A stretch of 64,000 nucleotides of DNA from Adiantum capillus-veneris (lineage: Eukaryota > Streptophyta > Polypodiopsida > Polypodiales > Pteridaceae): contig CM043965.1 in assembly GCA_014529385.2 (NCBI GenBank), forward strand, positions 62,577,933 through 62,641,932, given 5' to 3'. Positions 34,614 through 46,124 of the stretch are shown in pieces. The notes under the pieces are model-generated. The model saw only the letters and a list, made by a program, of their open reading frames with translations, was not told the origin of the DNA and made no database searches. The translations under genes were made by a program, and so were the position numbers. How positions within the stretch are numbered: position 1 is the stretch's first letter; the number at the start of each line of letters is the position of its first letter.

Positions 34614-35591
34614 ATGGAGGGTTACCCAATGATTAATCCTGATAGCTCAAGCCAAGACATGCATGCCATGGACCCACGGTCCGGGCCGAGCATGCTTAAC
34701 CGCTTGAAGAAAACTTTTGGTAGAGCCACTCGCTCTACCAAAAGCCACTTGAAGAAAACTTTTGGTAGAGCCACTCGCTCCGAACATGGAGCTAACGATG
34801 TAAATGAGAGGGGGAGGGGGGGGGGGGGGGGAGTAAATTCTCCATTAATGACTAATGTAGACTCTATGCCCTTAGAGAATGTGCACGTGAATACTCCATT
34901 CACTGCACCCCCTGACTCTTCAGAGCTATTCCCCTCCGAGGTTATATTACCTGATAGTAGAAGCCTTGCCGAAGTACCATAAGTTGAGCGGTATATCATC
35001 GCGGCTAGGAAAAAGAAAACTGAGAGCTTACGCAGCAAGGCAAAGCAACGAACAGAGTTAAAAGCGAAATCCCCTATGTCAATATCTTTGCTAGGAGAGC
35101 AATCGAGTGCTCCTAAATTAGCGACCACTAAGGGTCAACCCATAGAGAGCCACATTGCATCTAGTTCAAAAGACACCTCTAGCACCTCAATCCTAGATGG
35201 AGCATTCTTAAATGAGAACTGGGAATACGAACTACAAACGGATACTCTGACCAACCTATACACAGGTCACACCTATCACGTGAGTTGGTTAGATGTCCTA
35301 CAATCCACAATGGGTGCTACTAGTGTGGAAGATCAACAACAAAGAGTTTGTGAGGTCATCCATAGGGTTATTGAGCTAGAGAGACAGAACAAGGGAATCC
35401 ACATGCCTTCAACGGGTCTCATGAGATTCTTGGATACAGGGAAGGCTAAACAACCAACCTTATCGCAAATGGAGACCTCCTCGGTAAGTCTGATGGATCC
35501 TCCATATGTTGTTTCGCCAGGGGTCTCAGTGCAATATGAGCCCACGAGTGATAGCTTTACTTTTCCAATTTCTAGCTCATCTTTTCCTTGA
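34614..35591 (+). pseudogene. gag: Gypsy-2a Gag, N-terminal and capsid part
   Basis: Two ORFs (34614-34982 and 35076-35591) form this part. The first has a duplicated LKKTFGRATRS peptide and a Gly run from a G-rich tract, and ends in TAA. The second contains NENWEYELQTDTLTNLYTG, VCEVIHRVIELERQNKG and LMRFLDTGKAKQP. The same 35290-35610 stretch is found as an orphan at 8369. It is assigned to Gag by position before the zinc knuckles; the capsid signature itself is weak. Confidence 0.65.
34703..34780 (+). repeat. 33-bp direct repeat with internal perfect hairpin
   Basis: The 33-bp unit at 34703-34735 recurs at 34748-34780 (period 45 bp, 15 codons). Between and overlapping them, CTTTTGGTAGAG (34714-34725) pairs perfectly with CTCTACCAAAAG (34733-34744) across a 7-base loop. 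Confidence 0.9.
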
Positions 35592-36719
35592 TGACACCAC
35601 GGCTACCATACCTACCCTTGCTAGGAGCACAACCACCACATCCGAGAATCACTTCAGTGAATCAAGTGGGTTGTGAGTCATCTATTGCTTGTTTGGAAGG
35701 CTATGAGGAAGATATAGACCCTAATATTGCCTATGGGATTGATGCGCTTGAAGAAAGTCCACGATACTACAAGGAGGACTATTGGGGACAAGTGAAACCT
35801 GTCTATCAAGTAGCTGCTCTTGCTGCAAGAGGCCAAAATATCAATTACACTGCTAAGAGACTTCCTCTTCAATGCTATGAGTGTGGAGGTCCACATTGTG
35901 TGTCCGAGTGTCCTATTAGGCTACAAAAGAACGCCACACTAATGCAAACTAATAAAGCGATCACGTGTGACAATGGCGATACTCATGTGTAATCAATGTG
36001 GCCAAGATCATTTGATTTCCCAATGTCCAAATAATCCAAATGCATCGAAGATTACGCCATTAAACTTGATTGAGGTTACATAGGAGCCATCACAAAGTAC
36101 ACTTGTGGTACCAATAAACGTACTCACACGATTGATGCTCCATAAACAAAATTATATTCTTGAGGAAAGAGACACGACATTAATTGCCCAATCTCAGAAA
36201 AAGAAGAAATCACAAAGGAAGAGATCGCAAAAAGCAGCGAAGTCAGACCCTAGTTCAAAGACCAACATTTGGACTGGTGACGACCCCATATATATGAACA
36301 ACATTGAAGAGGATTCTGATTCAGGTGAAACCATGGAGACCAAAACGACCAATACGATAGAAACCAACAAGGAAGATCTTCATGAGCCATAATGGCCAGG
36401 ATCCAAGAAGAAGATGAGAACTTATCCAAACCCTACAGAGGAGATTGAGCGAGTCTAGCAATTAAGGAGTTTGGTAGAAGATACCCAAAGGGATCTAGAG
36501 CCAGCACCTAGGCAGATCCAGATTACAGACACAATGTTCCCTATGCAACAACAGCCTCACCAAGTCCCTAGACCCTTAGCCATACCTAGTGTCATCCAAG
36601 AAGAACGTGACTTAAAGTCATGGGAAAGTGGGCATACTGACTTCTTGATGGAAAGAATGTTTACAGAGGGACTACCTGACCCTATCGAAGAAATGGAGAT
36701 CCCATCTTCCCCACGTTAA
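35588..36719 (+). pseudogene. gag: Gypsy-2a Gag C-terminus with two zinc knuckles
   Basis: Two knuckles of the CX2CX3HX4C form occur: CYECGGPHCVSEC (about 35873) and CNQCGQDHLISQC (about 36000), separated by a TAA at 35990. The one-residue-shorter spacing is known from Athila/Tat-type Gags. A Lys/Arg-rich stretch (KKKKSQRKRSQKAAK) and a Glu/Pro-rich linker follow, with stops at 36390 and 36717. Confidence 0.75.
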
Positions 36720-36737
36720 GGGGCTAAAGCCCAAAAG

Positions 36738-37981
36738 GTGCCGTTAAAAATTTCCAAATTGATGGATTTCATGTCTTCAGAAGTTGGAACCACCATCATG
36801 TCCAAACTATATAAAGACCCTGAGCTAGTCTCAACTCTTGGAGCTTTTCTCAATGGAGAACTAAAGGTTGGGCTACCACAATTTGCACAGATGGATGGAG
36901 CTGGGGAGATGCCAATAGAGGAGGAACACTTAGATCCACAACCCAACTTAGATGAGAACCTTGTTGTAGAAACACATGTTAACAAGTTGGGACAATACTT
37001 TGAGGGAGATGAATCCAATGCAACCATACCAATCACTACCAAGGGATTAACTGTGAAGGGAATTCTTGATGCTGGCACTGGGATTAGCATTGTGACTAAA
37101 AATTGCTGGGAAACTATGGGAAGACCTCACCTTGGGACCACAACCATAGTAGTGAAGACGGACAATGGGTCTGTTGTTAAACCTATTGGGATGCTAGAAG
37201 ATCTCAAGATCAAGGTCTTTGGACATAAAATAAGGATTACCATCATTGTTATGGATTTCTCCAAGCACACTATGGCATCTGAGATGATCTTAGGACGTCC
37301 TTTCATGAGGGAAGCAAAAATGGTGCATGACTGGTCTAAAAACCATGTCTACTTGCAGTTCCAAGATTCTGTCATTTGAGTGGATCTTGTAACTGGTCGA
37401 GCACATCCCCTGGGAAACATGTTTATAATTGATCATAGATTTGATACCACAGTTCACTCGGTCCCATTGTAGTATTGTTACACATGTAAAGCGGACACTG
37501 ATGCTGGGGAAGATTCTCCTTATATATGGATGTACTACCTGGGATGATTGAGTCGGACAATGTGGATTGGGTCCACTTACCAGCAACCATAGAAACTTGG
37601 AAAAATACCTGGATAACACCTGAGGGGGATGAAATGCCACCACTCGTACCCTTAAATATGCTAGAAGCAATGCATACAGCTTCTGATGACCTACATGATG
37701 AAGGTTTGAGTCGCATTGGAACCAGTAGTGTCTCACAAGACTATAGCCCACACGATTTGGGGTCAGAATCATCAATTGAGTTTGAGGACGAAGAATCTGA
37801 GTTAAATCTTAGTACAAATGTGGGGACAAACCATTCAGGGCCCAGTGGTACCCTAGATGACAATCTATCCAAGGGAGCAGAAGACACAAGTAACGATTCA
37901 TCTAGTGACTCTTCACTAGAGATCAACCGTAATAGAAAATTAGACAAGAAGAGTAAGAGATATAAGAGGCGACGATATTGA
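36738..37981 (+). pseudogene. Gypsy-2a protease 1 (retropepsin) and linker
   Basis: Asp 111 of the ORF lies in KGILDAGTGISIVTK, the retropepsin active site (D-A-G-T for the usual D-S/T-G-A). The ASEMILGRPFMREAKMVHDW block follows about 75 residues later. A TGA at 37377 replaces the CGA (Arg) still present in Gypsy-2b, and an extra TA near 37530 shifts the frame where Gypsy-2b stays open. The linker (37526-37981) ends in a basic KKSKRYKRRRY. Comparison with 2b shows that 36738-37981 was one ORF. Confidence 0.88.
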
Positions 37982-38296
37982 GCAAATGTGCGTGCTAGAA
38001 TAAATGAAAAGAAATCTACCGCAGAATGGCTTCATCGGAAGTTGGTAGATAACTGGGGTGAATACCTTCAAAGCGTTATGTGCTGTAGTCCACAACCCAT
38101 TGACTCGCACAACTAGAGGCTACATAGAAGCCAAAGTTGAGTTGTACCGCAAGGAGACGACAAAATCAAGAGTTAGCTCAACAACAAAAGGAATCGGAAG
38201 TGAAATCACAGTCCACAGAACAAATGGACCCCACAAACTTACACCCTGCACACACTTGAACATTTGAAATCCTAAACCATAGAGGAATGTAAGGTT

Positions 38297-39361
38297 GTGT
38301 ATACAAAGACTCAAAGAAAACCTATCGATGGGAGAAATGGAGTCTATGACGATCCAACGATAGTTAAGGAAATAGAGTTAGCAGAACTTCTCAAGGAATT
38401 CAGGGACATATTTGCTTGGACTTTTCATGATATGAAAGGTGTTCCACCTTCCATGGTGCAACACACAATCCCCATGAATAGCATGGCTAAACCAATTTAG
38501 CAACGACCCTACCCAATGAATCCTAAATATGCAAAGATCGTGCAAGAAGAGATTGAAAAGCTTGTGAAATGCGGATTCATATACCCTATTGAGCACTCAG
38601 AATGGGTGTCTTCAATAGTGATTGTGCCAAAAAAGAATGGGAAACTTAGAGTGTGTGTGGATCTCAAGAAGGTCAATGCCGTCACTAGGAGGGACCATTA
38701 CCCCTTGCCATATTCAGAACATGTACTTGAAAGAGTTGCAGGGAAGGAAGCTTATAGCTTTCTAGATGGGTACTCTGGCTACAATCAAATCACAATTGCG
38801 CTGGAGGACCAAGCTTAAACAGACTTTGTAACTGAATTTGGAGTGCTCGCATTTCATGTTATGGCTTTTGGCTTAACCAATGCCCCTGCTACCTTTTAAA
38901 GATTAATAAACACTGCTTTCAGAGAATATTTGAGGGAGTTTTGTGAAGAGTTCTTAGATGACCTTTGTGTTTATTCCTCTTGGAAAGAATATCTCTCATG
39001 CTTACGAAAAGTGTTTGAGAAGTGCAGATTGTATCGCATCTCCTTAAACCCTTTCAAATGTCATTTTAGGGCATGTAGTGTCCAAAAAGGGGATTTTCAC
39101 AGATGAGAGAAAAATTAAAGCCATTGCGGAATTGCCAACACCTACAAGCTATAAAGGAGTTCAAAGGTTCATGGGCCATGTTGTTTATTACCGAGGGTTT
39201 ATTTTAAACTTTGCCAAGAGCTTGTCCTTTGTACAAGCTTCTTATTGAGTTCCACTGGACCGCGGAGTGGACCGCGGAGTGTGACCATGCTTATGATTCA
39301 TGGAAAAAGACCTTGACTAACGCCCCTATTCTACGAGCCCGATTGGAATGTAATTTTTCAT
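38297..39361 (+). pseudogene. pol: Gypsy-2a reverse transcriptase
   Basis: Recognisable blocks in order are EFRDIFAWTFHDMKGVPPSM, PKYAKIVQEEIEKLVKCGFI, VIVPKKNGKLRVCVDLKKVN, FLDGYSGYNQITIALEDQA, FGLTNAPATF and the catalytic FLDDLCVYS (about 38955). Stops at 38498, 38816 and 38898, plus frame changes after 39060, disable it. A small tandem repeat (GACCGCGGAGTG) occurs at 39260-39280. Confidence 0.9.
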
Positions 39362-40120
39362 GTGCATATTGATGCATCGAACTTTGCTATTGGGTGTGTT
39401 CTAGCTCAACCAGGAGAACATAAACTGAACTACCCCATTAGCTTTGCAAGTCGTCAATTTAATGATGTTGAGAGAAACTACAACACTACAGGGCGAGAAG
39501 GTTTATGTATGATTTATGCAGTGAAGAAATTTTGCTACTACCTTCTGGCCAACAAGTTTGTTTTCTATGTTGATCATCAAGCCTTGTTGTATCTAGTAAA
39601 TAAACCTTGTTCCACGGGAAGAATTACACGATGGTTGTTAATTCTCATTGAGTTTGATTTTACCATTGTGGTGAGACCTGGTAAAAGACATGTCATGGTG
39701 GATCATTTGTCTCGCATAGCCAATGGTGAAGCCCCAACTGGAGTCGATGACGAGTTGCCCGATACTTCTCTATTCCTAGTCGAAACCATACTTGAATGGA
39801 GTGAGAAGATTGTGAACTTTCTAGTTAATGGTTTTCTACCCAAAGAGCTTCGTAAGGACATAGCTCAAAAACTGTTAAAAGAATGTGAACCTTACCCTCT
39901 CATTGCAAGAACTCTCTACAGGCTAGGGAAGGATGATATTCTTAGACGTTGTGCCCGTGACGATGAGTATTTATACATACTGCAAGAAGCCCACATGGGT
40001 ATAGCCGGAGGACATTTCTTAGGGGAACTAACAGTTAGAAAGGTGTTGCAATCAAGCTACTGGTGGCCTACCTTATTCAAAGGTACATCACTTTTTGCAA
40101 AAGAATGTGATGAATGCTAA
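39362..40120 (+). CDS. pol: Gypsy-2a RNase H and integrase zinc finger
   Basis: An open stretch of 252 codons. RNase H motifs are HIDASNFAIGCVLAQP, TTGREGLCMIYAVKKF and FYVDHQALLYLV. The integrase finger begins EAHMGIAGGHF and continues with WWPTLF to ECDEC, where a TAA follows. The Glu of the RNase H T-x-x-E-R block is present but shifted (TGREG). Confidence 0.88.
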   Translation: MHIDASNFAIGCVLAQPGEHKLNYPISFASRQFNDVERNYNTTGREGLCMIYAVKKFCYYLLANKFVFYVDHQALLYLVNKPCSTGRITRWLLILIEFDFTIVVRPGKRHVMVDHLSRIANGEAPTGVDDELPDTSLFLVETILEWSEKIVNFLVNGFLPKELRKDIAQKLLKECEPYPLIARTLYRLGKDDILRRCARDDEYLYILQEAHMGIAGGHFLGELTVRKVLQSSYWWPTLFKGTSLFAKECDEC

Positions 40121-41102
40121 CACTACAAGATCACACAATGAAAGGATAAGATGCCCTTACATCATGTTAAAGTGACTCAACCATTTGAAAAATGGGGTTT
40201 GTACTTTGTAGGCCCAATTAGTTCGGCAACTCGTAGCACTCAATCTGGATATATTATCGTTGCCACTGACTATGTGACAAAGTGGGCGGAAGCCAGGGTG
40301 ACACGTAAGGCTCATGCGAGGTCAACTGCCAAGTTTCTCTTTGAGAACATTATTACAAGATTTGGTTGTCCCTTTGAGATTGTGAGTGACAATGGTACTC
40401 ATTTTATAAATGGAGTAATAAAAGAACTCACTACCAACTTCATGATAGCTCACCCATAAGTCCACACCTTATTATCCACAAGAAAATGGCCAAGCTGAGA
40501 GCACCAACAAGACCTTAATCTCTATCTTGACCAAAACGGTGGAAGCTCATCGCACAGATTGGGATCTAAAACTGACTTCAACTTTATGGGCTTATCGTAC
40601 TGTGCATAAAGTTGCCATTAACTGCATACCGTTTAAGATGGTGTATGACTAAGAAGCGGTTATGCCATGGGAGTTTGTCATTCCTAGTCTTTGAGTAGCT
40701 TCTCAAGAAGGTTGGGATGGTAACCCCTTAGTTGAGCGATTATACATCCTTGAAAGGCTAGATGAAGAGAGGCAATTAGCTGTGCAAAATGCACTTGTGG
40801 AGAAAGATAGAAGGACGAAATGGTTTGATCGTCATCTAAAGAACAAAGATATCAATTTTGGTGATAAAGTCCTTATGTATGGAGTGCATAACAAAAAGAG
40901 AAAGTTGAAATATGCAGGAAAAGGACCATATAGAGTATGTGAAATCACCCCACAAGGAACCATTCGTGTGGAGACTCTTGATGGAGTTGAAACCATTGGA
41001 TTCCTCAATGGGAGAAAATTTAAAAGATACTATGATCCTTTAAGCCAAGAGGAACTACGTGCCATCCATAAAAAAAGGCAGCCAAGGCACAAACAAAATT
41101 GA
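40121..41102 (+). pseudogene. pol: Gypsy-2a integrase core and C-terminus, first catalytic Asp replaced by Tyr
   Basis: The core starts KWGLYFVGPIS (about 40192), where the family has W-G-L-D-F; Asp (GAC) has become Tyr (TAC). The second Asp is intact in VSDNGTHF (about 40385), and the Glu is intact in GQAESTNK but in another frame. The 106-codon ORF at 40782-41102 is the C-terminal part (FGDKVLMYGVHNKKRKLKYA, KGPYRV). A run of seven A near 41070 may be where the frame was lost before protease 2. Confidence 0.85.
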
Positions 41103-41104
41103 AA

Positions 41105-41959
41105 AAGATACAAGCTCAAGCCGAGGCGAAAGAGCGACAACAATGTATAAGACGCCAACGAGAGGCCAATCTTGGAGTTACACATGCATTCCACGTTGAA
41201 ATTGACGAGGATTGATTGGACTCTGACACACCTCCACAATACCCTATTGAGCTAAACAGCGCCTATGGGAAAGTGCTATATAACACCTTATTGGACACGG
41301 GTGCTAATCTGCTATCATATGGGGTGTGGTGTCAGCTAGGGAAGCAACCTCTATCTGAGAGTATTATCCAAGTTAGGGGTGTCAACAAGAAAAAAACTGC
41401 GGTTTTTGGAATCTGACACACTTCTGTCAGTTATGACAATGGGGTTGTAACTCAAGACTTTTTGGTCATGCCTGCTCAAACTATGGAGGGTAATATAAAC
41501 CTAGGATGCACGTGGATGATAGCCGCCAAATGCACTATTGATTGGGGGACTGGGGGTGTCACAACACAGAAACCAACTCTTAGCCCTGCCACTCAAGCCA
41601 TAGTCTCTGAAATATTGCCTCTTAAGGAAATAAAACCCAAAACATTGCATGTCCAAGAGGTTGAACCATATGTCCCCATAGCCCAACACTCTAGAGCTTC
41701 AACTGATGTACTTGAAATAAAGCTTGAGACACACAAGACCCATCCCAATATAGCAAAGAAAACATACAAGTGGGTCCCAAAAGCTTCTTTAGCGACCATA
41801 GCTAGTGCTAAAAGACAGGAGCCTGGTAAAAGACGTCCCACTCGCCCCAAGAAATGTAAAGAAATGTTGCGTTGGATTCCTAAAAAACTATTGGAAGCCC
41901 AAGGCTACTATGAAGGAAATGATCAAATCTGGGTGCCAAAACATAAATTGTGCTCTTAG
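41105..41959 (+). pseudogene. Gypsy-2a protease 2 (second retropepsin-like domain) with W-V-P-K repeats
   Basis: After a Lys/Gln/Ala-rich linker (41105-41210) and a TGA comes YNTLLDTGANLLSYGVWCQL with the catalytic Asp at 41294-41296. A flap-like IIQVRGV follows, then a TGA at 41414, then DFLVMPAQ, NINLGCTWMIAAKCTIDW (compare ILGRPWL...DW). This is the retropepsin pattern D-T-G-A plus distal I-x-L-G-x-x-W. It follows integrase and is separate from protease 1 at 36738. The domain continues to KTYKWVPK, RWIPKKLL and IWVPKHKL, three copies of a W-[VI]-P-K motif; a fourth (LVWVPKKERF) follows at 42058. Confidence 0.72.
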
Positions 41960-42846
41960 TGTCACCTGGCCCATGTGAGCCCAATCCTGTGGCTCCAAAA
42001 TGAATTGAAGATCGCGGAAATGAAAAAATCACGGAATGCTACACACCCTCTCCATAGCTAGTTTGGGTACCGAAGAAAGAACGATTTGTTCGACCTAGCT
42101 CAGGAATAGGGAAGTCAAATGAAGCTTCTTGCTCTTCATGTAGTTCCTATACGGAAACCGTGACCTCTCAATCTCCAATCCTAGGGAATGTATATATAAA
42201 GCCTTATACTCACAAAAACAAGATAAAAAAGTAAAGAAGCAAGAGCCACCAAACAATAATGTGGAAACTTACAAGTTCCATACATAACACAAAATCATAA
42301 AAACACATTATGCATAAGAACACTACCCTTGTAATATTTGCACATTAACCATAATCTATCTGTGTGTACAGATATGGCTAGTACGCTAGAGTCATCCACT
42401 CCTCCCTTGGGTGAGAGGTACCCTTGTTACTTTTCACAAGTGTTTCACATGGTCTTTCCGATGCTTGCCTATGAATGGGATTTGGTAGGTACGCTAGCAT
42501 GTGAGAGGAATTCAAGGACTTAGAATGGCTGATATGTCTCTTGACCACGATTGATCCATACTTAGTAGAGAGTGTCTCTCCCATTGCAAAAGCCTATCCT
42601 TTTGACCAAGATGAGTATAGGCGTCTAGTGACCTTCTTAGTAAACATTGGTGCAATGTTACAATTCATGAATTTGTTTTTGCATTTCCTAGAATATCATG
42701 TATGCATCTCACTTATTGCACACCTGCACATGTTGCCTTTGAGCTTTCAAAATGTTGTTTTTCTTCTGACACAAGTACTTCTATCGTGGATCCCGATGCT
42801 GCACTGTTATACTCCAAGGACGGAATCTACATCAGGAAGGGGGGCA
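41960..42846 (+). other. Gypsy-2a 3' untranslated region
   Basis: It starts with a decaying continuation of the W-V-P-K ORF, whose counterpart is also found in Gypsy-2b. The remainder has no ORF with recognisable motifs. It ends in AGGAAGGGGGGCA, the polypurine tract. Confidence 0.6.
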
Positions 42847-43128
42847 CGTTAACCGCTGGTGTCCACTTCTAGTAGTCATGGCCTGGGCTTGTCGGTCCAA
42901 TAGCAAAAGGGTAAGAGTGATCGCCGATGAGAGGTGCACTCTAACAGAAACATTCAAGGGTTAGTTGGCTAAGTATGGGCATCCAAGTGTGAATGGGGCA
43001 AGCTTATATAAAAGTCACCTAAACCTAAAAATCATTCATTCTCTCATTTGTGCAATGCAAGAAGAATGCTCTAGCTCCATCTCCTTCTCCGTCTCTCTTG
43101 TGTACTAGTGTGTGTGTGTGTGTGTGTG

Positions 43129-43197
<69 letters not shown>

Positions 43198-43434
43198 TCG
43201 AGCATTGCGACGACACGACAACGGCAAGGCGTTTGAGCGCGGCACAACGGCGGCTTCTTCTTCTTCGCAGCGAGGAATCCTCCATGACAACAAGCGTAGA
43301 GCGGTGAGTGACACACCATCGTCATCTTTGAGCTTACTAGTTTAGGCTAGTTGCGTGCTTGGAGCCATTGTGGCTCGCACACAGTGCTAGGCAAGGCCCT
43401 TGCTTCGATACGTGCGGCAGAATATTTGTCAACA
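42847..43434 (+). repeat. 3' LTR of Gypsy-2a
   Basis: It is highly similar to 32858-33432 and starts CGTTAACC (TG changed to CG). TATATAAAAG lies at 43011, and (GT)n then (GA)n microsatellites at 43108-43194. The exact end is uncertain by about 10 bases. Confidence 0.85.
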
Positions 43435-43815
43435 TTGCTGGATACATGATTTGTAGGTTTTCTTATTCTTTAATTAGTTTAGGGATAAATTGATTGAATT
43501 TTTTTTAACATAATTTTTAAAAAAGGTTTGAAGGCTTTCTTACCTTAAGAATAAATGTCAACGTGTATTTTGTTTGAGGACATTCACTATGGGATAGTGA
43601 TTTATCATTCATTAGGTGTATGATTTATAGCAAAAATTTTGCAAACGTTTGCATGTCACTGTGTGCATGGGTTAAAACTCAGAACGAGAATTCGATTTTG
43701 GTTATTGCTTAGATTATGGTTTGGTATTAGTAGCAAAGTTAATGGGTTTGGTTCAAAATGTATGCCAAATAATGTGCTTGATGCAAAGTTGATCAAGTTA
43801 TCATAGGCATTTGGC

Positions 43816-43950
43816 AATAAATTTTGTGAATGCAGTACTTCCATTGGAATTGGAATTCGGAAATGAATTTTGTGGATGTAGTACTTCCTTTGGAATTGAA
43901 ATTCAGCAATGAATCTCCCGGATGTGGTACTTCCTTTGGAATTGGATAAA
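43816..43950 (+). repeat. 46-bp tandem repeat, about three units
   Basis: Units start at 43816, 43862 and 43908, each with AATNAAT and then GTACTTCC(T/A)TTGGAATTG. The surrounding 43435-44263 has no recognised gene. Confidence 0.85.
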
Positions 43951-44263
43951 TTTTGGGAATATATATGTGTTAGTTGCATGTGTGCTAAAGATAACATTAC
44001 GTGAGTCAAAATTGCAAGTTATGGTTGCTGTTTCTTGAGCCATGGTCAAGATGAAAGGCTTCAAGCTTTGATTGAGCCCAAAATGGCCGCAAAAAGGGCC
44101 AAAAGTGATCATTTTTAGTATTCTTTGGAGAGATACTTGAGGGAGTTCCTTCCCTTGGAAATGGTGGATTTACATAGTGGGTCAGCCTTCCCATGCAGGC
44201 GCTCATGTGCATACGATGTGTTGTGGCGGAATTACACTAGTGGCACATTGTCGTTCGCGGTTG

Positions 44264-44810
44264 TGTGACGAGACTGTGCACCTTTCTATTGCATGTGGTT
44301 AACTGCAATTGGGATAGCTGGACTAATGGTTAATTATGTGTTGTCTATATGAATTTCACTAACAGTGAGTGCATGATGGTTTGTAGATTGGAACTTTGGG
44401 AATTGACGAGAGGCATCGGCAAATAATAATTCTCTATCATTTTATCCTAGCACAGTATTTTAAAAATAAGCCTCTATGGCTCCTTGTAAATAGGATAGTG
44501 AGAACCCACCATAAGAGGGTCATGCAATAACTAGTGTGTACCACTCATTACTTAAGTGGAACTAAAGTGTAAAAGAGGGGCCTCCAATTTTGGCACCAAA
44601 AATAAATCAAATATCAAATACCAACTCCACAGGATAGGGGTTGTGGAGTTTGGGGTTATGATTTTAGGCCTTTTTTGTGTAGATGCTCTCAATTTTCTAT
44701 ATTCCATTTTTAAAGCTATTCTATGTTCTTTGTGTACTCCTTAATCAAGTGTATATCTTCTCTTCCATGCTCTTACACACTCTTACAGCCTGTCTCTGTC
44801 AATTCTATGT

Positions 44811-44849
<39 letters not shown>

Positions 44850-44951
44850 CGCTTGGAAATTGGGAAAAAGAGGTTGATAGGTTGATGGTGATGTTTGTGG
44901 GCAATTGTTGAAGTGTTCTAAGCAACTGGTCTCCCCTGAATTTCCACAACA
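44264..44951 (+). repeat. 5' LTR of Chromo-1 (688 bp)
   Basis: It starts TGTGACGAGACTG and ends TTTCCACAACA. It aligns with 60341-60691 through GCATGTGGTTAA, CAGTGAGTGCATGA and ACTAGTGTGTACCACTCATT. A (TG)n(CG)n tract at 44815-44851 is a classic Z-DNA-forming sequence. Confidence 0.9.
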
Positions 44952-44952
44952 G

Positions 44953-44965
44953 TGGTATCAGAGCC
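44953..44965 (+). other. Primer-binding site of Chromo-1
   Basis: TGGTATCAGAGCC, complement of initiator methionine tRNA, one base after the LTR end. Confidence 0.95.
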
Positions 44966-46124
44966 TTGGTTCGAGTTATCGGCACGGAATTTTCAATTTG
45001 GAGGGGACCCTCAAATTGGCAAATTAATCGGCAAATTTATTCCCCAAATATTACTGATCGTCAACATAATCGGGTATGTACAAAGCTGAATTTGAGATAA
45101 ATTGCGAAAAAAACTTACGGATTTGTGAAGACATGCGGGTAAACGACCGAGCATGAACCATTTTTGAAGAGCTTTGAGAAATTTGGCGACTCCTATTCAA
45201 CATCGGGAATAGAGAAGAGGCAGGAGACGACACATATTTTAAAGAACTCCAAAGGTTGACATTGGCTTTAGAGGAGAAGGATAATAGCGAAACTCTCAAT
45301 TGGGTTGAAGAAGAAGAGGTGGTATTATAGGGAGAAAAACAATCTTCTAGAAGAAGTTATGGAAGCAGCCGACTAGGACATTACCAAGAAATTCAGGCAA
45401 ACTCTAATTTCTTAGAGGGAAAGCTCGCTCGTCGGCAACCTTCCGTGAGAATCATCGCCTACATACATGCAATCACTACCGTCGACCTCATGGAAAGCGT
45501 GCAAGGTCAGCATGGAAAGGAGCACCCATTCACTCCTTCCTCCTCAACTAACTTGATCGGCTGCGTATATAAGCACTAAAGCATTGATGGCTTTTGATTC
45601 TCATCCTTGAAATCCCTTGATCGACTATTCATTATATACAATCCTCGCAAGCTATTCTTGAAAAACCGTTAGCTCCCACTCTTTGTCTTTTCAATGACCA
45701 CCATTATAATTTTAAAAGGGGATCTCTTCAATCGACGTACTTTCACCAAGAAAATAACGTTCGATGACATTTGACTTATTTCACGGAAGTCGTTTCTACT
45801 TATTCAAGCTACGATGAAAATTACTTTACCTTACCAATGGTGACTGCCATTATTTTTGGGATACGGGAGATTGGACGTTGCGAACTTGACCGACTCATAG
45901 ACCAACCATCTGGTCGCTCACCTTTTCAGCAATTTCCTCGTACATCGCCATTCTGGACTCGACGCCCACGTAATCTTAAGCTAAGTACATTTATTTCTGT
46001 CATTTCTTTTATTCTCTCACTTATTCTGCATACTGCATCTGTAAAAATCTCCATATAGCCATTTTCAATTTCAAAACACACATTTATAAAAAGAAAAAAA
46101 GAAAAAAAAGAAAAGCAAGTAATC
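44966..46124 (+). other. Chromo-1 leader
   Basis: About 1.2 kb between primer site and gag without a recognisable ORF. It ends in an A-rich stretch before the ATG at 46125. Confidence 0.5.

Larger units (their letters stand above)
32858..43434 (+). mobile_element. Gypsy-2a, 10.6-kb Ty3/gypsy element with two retropepsin-like domains
   Basis: LTRs lie at 32858-33432 and 42847-43434, a tRNA-Asp-like primer site at 33437, and a purine tract (GAAGGGGGGCA) precedes the 3' LTR. Internal order is gag, two CX2CX3HX4C knuckles, protease 1, RT, RNase H, integrase, protease 2 and a W-V-P-K repeat domain. The coding sequence is broken by about a dozen stops and shifts. No target duplication was found. 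Gypsy-2b at 60692 is an inverted relative. Confidence 0.9.

Noticed and set aside
34622-35128. A 168-residue minus-strand ORF in Gypsy-2a
   Set aside because: It is the antisense of gag, with low-complexity Pro/Leu composition and no recognisable domain.
32858-43439. TGGAT as target duplication of Gypsy-2a (32854 and 43439)
   Set aside because: It would require LTR ends that disagree with the TG...CA termini and purine tract shared with Gypsy-2b.
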